A program made the position numbers and the translations under genes. Shown here in pieces: positions 11,001 through 20,000 of a stretch of 41,519 nucleotides of DNA (positions are counted from its first letter, which is position 1; each line of letters begins with the position of its first letter). Source of the stretch: Symbiodinium natans (Eukaryota; Sar; Dinophyceae; Suessiales; Symbiodiniaceae). The notes below the pieces were generated by a model. It was not told the DNA's origin, ran no database searches, and saw only the letters and a list, made by a program, of their open reading frames with translations. The DNA lies in the NCBI GenBank assembly GCA_905221605.1, contig CAJNDS010000102.1, forward strand, positions 1,053,501 through 1,095,019. The letters are read 5' to 3'.

Positions 11001-14000
11001 TCCAGCACATCGTGTCCATGCGGACAGGCCGGGCTCTGTAGCCCCTAGGCCCCAAAGCCCTCAACACTCTAAGCCCAGACGACTTTTTAAATTCAAGGCG
11101 GCAGGGATGAGAGCCCCCAAACAAACAGTTCAGGCTCCTGGGCTCTTCAACTCCTAAACCCTGAAGCCTGAATCCCCTGAACCCCGAAACCCCCGAAACT
11201 CCAAAACCTAAACCCCCTAAACCCTAAACCCTAAACCCTAAACTCTAAACCCAAAACCCTAAACTCTAAACCCTAAACCCTAAACCCTAAACCTTAAACC
11301 CTAAACCTTAAACTCGCAGAGGCATCCCAGTGGAGAAGATGTCCATGGGCGTGCAGCAGCGACTGCTGGGCCTGGAAGGTGCTTGTTCTTGGGTTAGGAA
11401 GAAGGGTTAAGGGGTTTAGGGTTTAGGGTTTAGGGGTTGGGGTTAGAGGTTTCGTGGCCTAGGGAGGTTTAGGGGTTTAGGGGTTTGGGGTTGGGGGCTT
11501 AGGGGGGTGGGGTTGCTTGGGGTTGGTTGGCCGGGGCTCCTGGTGTTGCTTAGGGGTCGTTTAGCGTTTCTGTGTTTGAGTTTTTCTGTGGGTTTAGGGT
11601 TTAGGGTTTGGGGTTTGGGGTTTAGGGTTTAGGTTGTCGGGTTTAGGGTGCTAGCGCGTGGTCAGTGCGCTCCCTTTGGTTCGGGTGGGCTCCGTTTAAA
11701 GGGGGGATTCTGCAATGTTTTTCTGGGCGAGGGGGGGGTTGGACCCGAAAGTGATTCTTTGGTACTCCGCAGGTGAAGGGGCTTTTGTTCCAACAGGTGG
11801 CCAATAACCGCAAGCCATAAACCAAACATTCTAAGCCCTAAGCTCCTCTTTTGGAGAACTGGAGACCGACCCTCTGGGCCTTTGCCTCGCGCCTGGAATC
11901 CTGCCCTGGCTCCTGGCACTGTTTGTCTCACAAAGCACTCGACCTTAAAGCGGTAAATCCCTGAACCGTAAAGCCTAAACCCTAAACCCTCAACCCAAAA
12001 CCCTAAAAATCCTACACCCAAAGCCCGCCTCAGATGAGCTGCACGAGCGCGTTGTGGGACAAGACGCGGCCGTGAAGGCGGGCTTGCTGTGAGGAGCTTC
12101 AGCAAGTTTCCAGGAGCTCGGGCGGGGTGGGGTTTGCGGGATCTGAGGGATTCAGGGTTCAGGGCGTTTGGGGCGTTTCGGGGTTCAGAGGTTTGGGGGT
12201 TTAGGGGGTTCAGTGGTTTGGGCGGGGTATTTGGGGGAGATTCAAGAACTCCAGGGCTCAGGGTTGTAGGTTGGTTTAGGGATTCGGGCGGGCTTATTCG
12301 GGTAGAGGGCTGAGTCAAAAAAAAAGGAAACCGTAATTTTTTTGTTGATATGTCCTTGTTGTGATGAATTGACTATTTTACATTCTTAGCCTGCAACAAC
12401 CCAGTAGCCAGTTAAGTCCCTTGCCCATCAGCTGATTCAAATTGTTTATGTAGTAGCTTCCCAAAATTTCAACGAGCTGTGTGCACTGACGGGCACGGTT
12501 TGTGATGGCCCAGATTTCCCCTGGTTCTTCGTAGGGAATGAGGAACTGAGGGCCCTATATATGCCCTTTAAGGGATAATACAGGGGCCCTGATTCCCTCA
12601 TTCCCTGCAAGAACCAGCCAGAAATGCGTGTCGATGTGCCAAGGCGGTGGCAGAAGCTGTTCAACGGTCGCGGTATGGCCTCAGCACCTCACGCGAAGAT
12701 TCTGAGTTTGCGGTTCGATGATAGGGTTTAGGGTTTAGGGTTTAGGGTTTAGGGTTTGTTGTTTAGGGTTTAGGGTTTAGGGGACGGGGGGTTCATGGGA
12801 ACGCCTTCCCTTAAGAACCCTAAACCCTAAACCCTAAACCCTAAACCCTAAACCCTAAACCCTAAACCCTAAACCCTAAACCCTAAACCCTAAACCTTAA
12901 ACCCTAAACCCTAAACCCTAAACCCTAAACCCTAAACCCTAAACCCTAAACCCTAAACCCTGCTTGGCCCTCCCGAGCATCTCCCGTGTCCCAGCCGCCA
13001 CCAAGGTGACCCGAATCGTCCGATTGCGTCCTTCCTGTTCTTGGGGCCGACAGGCTCACTTAGGGTTTAGGGTTTAGGGTTTACGGTTTAGGGTTTAAGG
13101 CATTGGACACTTCAGGACTTCTTGTTCCTGGACCACCCCTGAACTCTAAACCCTTAACCCTTAACCCTAAACCCTAAACCCTAAACCCCAAACCTCAGCA
13201 ACTCCGGGCCCTAAGGTCGTTTCGAGTCGGGGAGTTTAAGATCCCAGGACCTAAATGCCAATTCCTTGGCCACTGCGTCGGGGACCGCTAATGTTGAAAC
13301 CCCCCAACCCCTGCCCCGAACTGAAATCAGGGTTTTCTTTGGTACCGCACGGGTTTGGACAGAAGGAGAACACTACACTTAAACCCTCCGAAGAGCCAAT
13401 AATTTGGATCAACCCCTCAGAAACGGTTCGTAGGGTACTTGGACCCTCTGAACTCCGAAGCCTACATCCCAAAGCAGGAGCCGTAGATCGAACGGCTAAG
13501 GATATACCAGGTGTCAAGCCCCCAACCCCCAAACCCCAAACCCCAAACCCCGAACCCCGAACCCCAAACCCCAAACCCCAAACCCCAAACCCTCAACCCT
13601 AAAACCCTAAACCCTAAACCCTAAACCCCAAACTCGAAACTCCAAACGCCAAACCCTAAACCCCAAACCCCAGACCCTAAACCCTAAACATCCCTGGTCG
13701 CTCCGAGCAGGTGTCGGAAAGACGGAGCTTGCCAAGACCCTTGCCAACTGGCTCTTCGACTCCGAGGACACCTGGCCCGGGTACCCTGGGTTTAGGGTTT
13801 AGGGTTTAGGGTTTAGGGTTTAGGGGGTTTTGGGTTTAGGGTTTAGGGGGTTTTGGGCCTGGGGTCTAGAGTTTAGGGTTTAGGGTCGAAAGCTCCGACC
13901 TTCAAGTGTCAGGTTTGAAGCCTTAGTGTAGGAAAGCAGCTGCTTGTCCCAGGGGTTTAGAGATTTCAAGGCTTAGCCCTCAGAGGCTTTTTTTGGTGGC

Positions 14001-17000
14001 AGTACCCCGAATACTCCGAAGGGCTTTCTGGGCAAGCGGATGTTTGCCTGTCAGTGATTCTTGTGGATGGGTTTTCTCCGACATGGGCGTTAATCCTTTC
14101 ATCACGCGCCCCACGCGCCAGGATGCCATGATTCGCATCGACATGAGCGAGTACATGGAGAAGTTCGCCGTGTCGCGGCTGACTGGTGCCCCGCCCGGCT
14201 ACGTGGGCTACGAGGAGGGCCTGCTGGCATTGCAGTGGGGGCTTTCTGAGAGCTCGGGGCCGCTTTGCTTGAGGCTGAAGGGAGGCTTTCCTGGGTGGTT
14301 GCGAACTCAGCTCATTCCGGGGAGCATTGTGGCACTGGGCTTTTTAGGCTTGAAGGTTTTAGCCCGGAGCTTGTGCAGATGGCACTCAAGAAGGATCGAA
14401 GGGTTTTCAGCGCGAAGCATGCAAGAAGAGGCACAATGTTTGTGGATGCGCTGTCACAAGCAGTGCAGCCACATCTTAATTATCTGGAAGGAGAGGAATA
14501 GCTGAATAGCACTGAACAGAGCTGCAAGCGGAAAGGGATTGGCTCGCCGCAGAAGACCCACAACCCCCCCAACGAGCCCCAACAGCTAAACCCTGCATCC
14601 TGAAACTAAACCTCGGAACTGCTACTCGTAGGGGTCCCAAAAAGGACATAAGCATGAGCTTTTTTATAAGGATGTTCTACCTTATTGGGCTTCATTTTAA
14701 GGAGAATTAGAGAGGGATATCCCTGTCCTAATTTTTGCTTTTGTGCGTTTTGGGGGCCCTAACTAGTACAACCTTAACCCACGGAATGCCCGAAGCCCTA
14801 AACTCGAGCCGTCCGACTTCTCACCGCTCCGAAGCCCACATTCCAACAGCTGTAAGTGGTGACCTTATAGAACGCTTGAAGCCCTAAACCCCCCAAGCTC
14901 CCAAACCCTGAGCCCTAAGCCCGAAACCCCACACCCGAACCCCTAAACTGAAAAAGGCTTTAAACCCTAAAGCTTGAGCCCCAAACCTTAAACTGAAAAA
15001 AGGCCCTAAACTCCTAACCCCAAACCCCAAACCCCAAGCCCCAAACCCCAAGCCCCAAGCCCCAAACCCTAAACCCCAAGCCCCAAACCCTAAACCCCAA
15101 ACCGTAAACCCTAAACCCTAAACCCCAAACCCTAAACCCCAAACCCTAAACCCCAAACCCCAAACCCCAAACCCCAAACCCTAAACCCGAAACCCCAAAC
15201 CCCAAACCCCAAACCCTAAACCCCAAGCCCCAAACCCCAACCCCAAGCCCCAAACCCCAAACCCTAAACCCTAAACCCTAAACCCTAAACCCTAAGCCCT
15301 AAGCCCTAAACCCTAAACCCTAAACCCTAAACCCTAAGCCCTAAACCCTAAACCCTAAACCCGCAGGAGGGAGGCCAACTCACCGAGCCCGTGAGGTGGG
15401 AACGCCTTGGGCACAGGGTTTAGGGTTTAGGGTTTAGGGTTTAGGGTTTAGGAGGGTTTAGCCGAGTTCGGGGCTCTTGGCGTTGAGGGCTGCTGAGGGG
15501 TTTAGGGTTTAGGGTTTAGGGTTTAGGAGGGTTTAGGCTTGAGGGTTTAGGGTTGAGGGGTCTAGTAGGGTTTCGGGTTTAGGGTTTCGGGTTTAGGGTT
15601 GAGGGGTTTAGGGGGTTGAGGGTTTGAGGAGGGCTCGAGGGCTTTGAGGGCTTTAGGGTTCGGGGTTGTGGGGTTTAGGGGTGTAGGGTTTAGGAGTTCA
15701 GGGGTTGAGGGTTTGAGGGTTTAGGGGTTTGGGGTTTAGGTTTTTGCGCTTTCAGGGCTTCGAAGGCTTTGAGGGCTTCAGGGTTGGGGGGTTGTGGGGT
15801 TTAGGGGTGTAGGGTTTAGGGTTTCGGGTGCAGGGGTTCAGGAGTTGAGGGTTTGAGGGTTTAAAGGGGGGTTTAGGGTTTCGGGTTGAGGGTTTGGGAT
15901 TCAGGGTTTGGGCTTTAGGGTTTGGGGTTGTGGGGCTTAGGGGTGTAAGGGTTTTGGGGTTTAGGGTTTGGGGTTGATGGTTTGGGGTTTAGGGGTTTGG
16001 GTTGGGTTTAGGGTTTTGGGTTGAGGGTATGGGGTTGAGGGGTTTAGGATGTAGCTGTTTGGGGTTGTGCGGTCGACGGATGAAGGTTTAGAGGACAGTG
16101 TAGAGGACAGGGACTTTGCTGCCAGCTCAAGTGTAGGTTTAGGGTTTAGCATGACATGACAGTGCTGATTGATCAGTACGTGATGGGTGAAAGTTGATGT
16201 TGAGATGTGTTCGGAAGATGACAGCTTAGGATAGAGAGCGGAGCAAGTGGATCCCATTTGTAATAAATTATGGAATATGGAGTCAGAGGAATCCCTAAAA
16301 TCCTCATGTCGTCCCCTACGATGGTAACCCATACTCACTCTCCTCCTCCTGAAGCATCCTAGAGTCTCTAACCCTAAACCCAAACCCTGGACCCTACACC
16401 CTAGACTCTAGACTCTAAACCCTAAACCCTAAACCCTAAACCCTAACAACTAAACCCTAAACCCTAAACCCTAAATCCTAAACCCTACTGGCTGTCGAGG
16501 CGGCGCCCTTACAGCGTCCTCCTCTTCGACGAGATGGAGAAAGCGCATCCCGACGTCTTCAACCTCCTCCTGCCTCGCGGCTGCGGAGTTCAGGGAGAAG
16601 AGGGCTTAGGGCTTATAGGGTTTAAGGTTTAGGGTTTGGGGTGTGGGGTTTGGGGTTTTGGGTGAAGTATAGGGTCCCCCCCCCCCCCCCCCCCAGCAAG
16701 GGCCCTAAACCCGAAAGCCTGCGCCCGAAGCCCCAAAACCCAGCAGAATTTCACAATGGAGTGCCTCCGCATGCTCATCTGAGCAACAGAACCAATTTCT
16801 GCGAGCGCCAGCTTTGGCGACATGCTCTTCAAGTTTCTGGTGCATAGGACACTGGCATCATGCCATCGTATGGAGACAACGCTGCCACCCAAATACACTC
16901 GGTCACCTTTCACAGAAGAACGGTGGGCACACCCTAAACCCCGAACCTACGCCACATCCCTTGCAACCCTACAACGCTACAACCCTACAACCCTACAACT

Positions 17001-20000
17001 CTAAACCGTAAAACCTACAGCCAGCCCTACAATCCTAAACCTAAAGCCCTCAAGACCTACACCCCCAAATCAAGTCGAGGCAAATCTTGGATGACGGGCG
17101 CTGCACAGACTCCCAGGCCTGCCAAGGTCTTACTTAGGGTTCAGGGGGTTTAGGGTTTAGGATTTAGGGTTTAGGGTTTAGGGCAAGGGTTTTTTGGCGT
17201 TTACAGGGCGTTCAGGTTTTTGAGCGTTTTTTTGGATGTTTTGGTTTTCGGTGTTGGGTTTAGGTCTGTAGGGTTGGTTTAGGGTGGAACGCAGATCGGG
17301 GTTGGTGTGCTTTGGGGCTATTGGGCTTTCCTTTTATGGCAGCATAGGTGCTAACCTCTAAAATGGTTCATTCCCAAAACCTAAGATCTTCAGACTTTAT
17401 CAACCCTGTAAGCCCTGAACCGTGAGGATTGCTCCTAAACCCTAAGCCCTAAGCCCTAAGCCCGAAGCTCGAAGCCCGAAACCCTAAACCCTAAACCCTA
17501 AACCCTAAACCCCAGACCCCAGACCCTAAACCCGAAACCCTAAACCTTTAGTAGAATTCAACTTTCGTGGCTGCCGGGTTTCGACTGGCATGCGCAAGTT
17601 GCCCTAAACCCGAAAGCCTAAACCCTAAACCCTAAACCCTAAACCCTATTGCCAGGGCCGCACCGTGGACTTCAAGAACTGCGTCATTGTCATGACCTCC
17701 AACGCGGCCTGTCCGCGAGCTAGTTTGTTTAGGGTTTAGGGTTTGGGGTTTGGGGTTTAGGGTTTAGGGTTTGGGGTTTAGGGTTTAGGGTTTAGGGTTT
17801 TAGGCCAAGGTTACGGGCGTTAAGGCCTGTTTTGAGGGCTCAGCACAGGTTCATGTTTGTTGGTGGTGGTGAGTTTGCAAAGACCCAAATCACCCCCCAA
17901 AGTCCGGTTGCAACCCCCCACACTCCGAAGCACAAAACCCCTGAACCTCGAAACCCCTGAGGTTTAGGGCTTAGGGTTTAGGGTTTAGGGTTTAGGGCTT
18001 AGCCTTCTCCCCGACGAATCCTCATCGGAGGTGGGCAGCGAAGCCATTACCTCCAACGCCGGCGCGGAGGAATGCGGTTAGGGTATAGGGTTTTGGGTTT
18101 AGGATTTAGATTTAAAGGTTTAGGGTTTAGGATTTCGGTTTTAGAGTTTAGGGTTTCGGATTTCGGTTTCAGAGTTTAGGGTTTAGGGTTTAGGATTCAG
18201 GGTTTAGGATTTAGGTGCGAGGGTTTAGGGTTTAGGGGTCTACGGGTTCAGCGCTTGGGGCTTCCACCCGGCCTGCCGCTTCATGGGCTTTTGGGATCCA
18301 GGGTTCGGGGTTCCACGAACTGATGAATCAGGGGGACTTCGAGGTTTCAGGGTTTGGAGTTCTGGGGCTTAGGGTTTACGGTTTAGGGTTATTAGGGACC
18401 CTAAACCCTAACCCCTAACCCCTAACCCCTAACCCCTAACCCCTAACCCCTAAACCCTAAACCCTAAACCCTAAACCTAAACCCTAAACCCTAAACCCTG
18501 GGGCTTAAGGTTGTCTTGCTTTGGGGTTTGGGTGTCGAGTGGAGAACCTGGGGCACCCCCTCATCCCTTAGATGCCAGATGGCTGACAAGACAGACTCGG
18601 TTTTAGGGTTTAGGGTTTAGGTTTAGGGTTTAGGGTGTGAGGATGTTCTTGTGAGTGTCCAACGATCTGGGCCTCCGTTTGGTTTAGGGTTTCGGCTGTT
18701 TGGCCAAAGTTTGCGGGCCGATGGTGACACCTATACCCAAATCCCCCTTATCCTTAAAATAGGCTTTCGCACCCTAGGCCCAAAGCTTAAATCCTAAGCC
18801 TCTCGAGTCTAAACCCTAACCCCAACTCCTAAACCTCAAACCCTAAACCCCAAACCCTAAACCCTAAACCCCAAACCCTCAACCCTAAACCCATTCCGCA
18901 GCTCGTCCCCTCGCCTTTGTGGCGCCAGGAGGCGGTGCGTGCGGCAATGGCCCGCACATTCCGGCCAGAGATGCTGAACCGAGTGGACGAGCTGCTGGGT
19001 CCGGGTTTAGGGTTTAGGGTTTAGGATTCGGGGGTTTCCTGGTTCAGGGTGTACATAAAATTCGGTTTAGACAGGGTTTAGGTGCTTCGGGGTTGAGGGT
19101 GTTGGGGGTTTAGGGGCTATTTTGGGTTTAGCGGCTTAGGGCATGACTTCTCAGGAAGATCATCTTCCAACCTCTTGGCCGTGAAGACCTGCGCGCCATC
19201 GCGCAGCTGCAGCTCAAGCGCGTCCAAGAGAGGCTGGCCACGCACATATTTATGGGCATTAGGGTTTAGGGTTTAGGATTCAGGGAAGCTTGCCCAGAGA
19301 GCCCAGTACCCCAGAATTCAGGAGTGTCTTGCATACCCATCAGCCCTAACCCCTAAACGTATAGAGTTGTGCTTTCCGGTTACGGGGCCTCCTTCTATGT
19401 ACAACGAGGGCCCTTTCATGTCCCTGTTCACTTTGCCCGTTGTACTGGGAGGCGGTGTTGCGGAGGTAAGGGTGTCAGAGAGGTCCCAAGGGAGGTTCCA
19501 GGGAGTTTAAGGGGGGGGGGGTGTTTCAGGCCCACAACGGACGAGATCCGGGTCTGCTTGTTCTAGACGCCTCAAAGCCGAGGCGAACTGCCCAAGCCCG
19601 AAACCTTTCCTAAATCTGAACCCCAACTCCCTCCTGCCCAAAGCCTCGACTCCCTAAACCCCAACCCGAAATCCTAAACGCTACACCCGTAAACCGCAAC
19701 CCCTAAACCCTAGACCCGAAACCCTAAACTCTAAACCCAAAACCCAAAACCCAAATCCCTAATCCCTAATCCCTAATCCCTAATCCCTAATCCCTAAACC
19801 CGACAAGGCTGGCAGACCGGTCCATCAACTTGGAGGTCACAGGCCGGAGCCTCAGCGACTGCACCGGCTCTTTGCTTCGCGGATTCGGCCTTTGCAGCTA
19901 TCTAGGGTTCAGGGTTTAGGGTTTAGGGTGTTCCAAAGTGCCGCGGTCCCGACCCGCGCCAGAACCCTGGCAAGGGCAGCCCTGCCACTCGCAGGGCCCC

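Noticed and set aside
11662-12318. Long - strand open frame (218 codons) overlapping ClpB exon 16
   Set aside because: Pro/Arg-rich translation of CCCTAAA-type and GC-rich repeats; it is antisense to a well-supported ClpB exon and has no motif.
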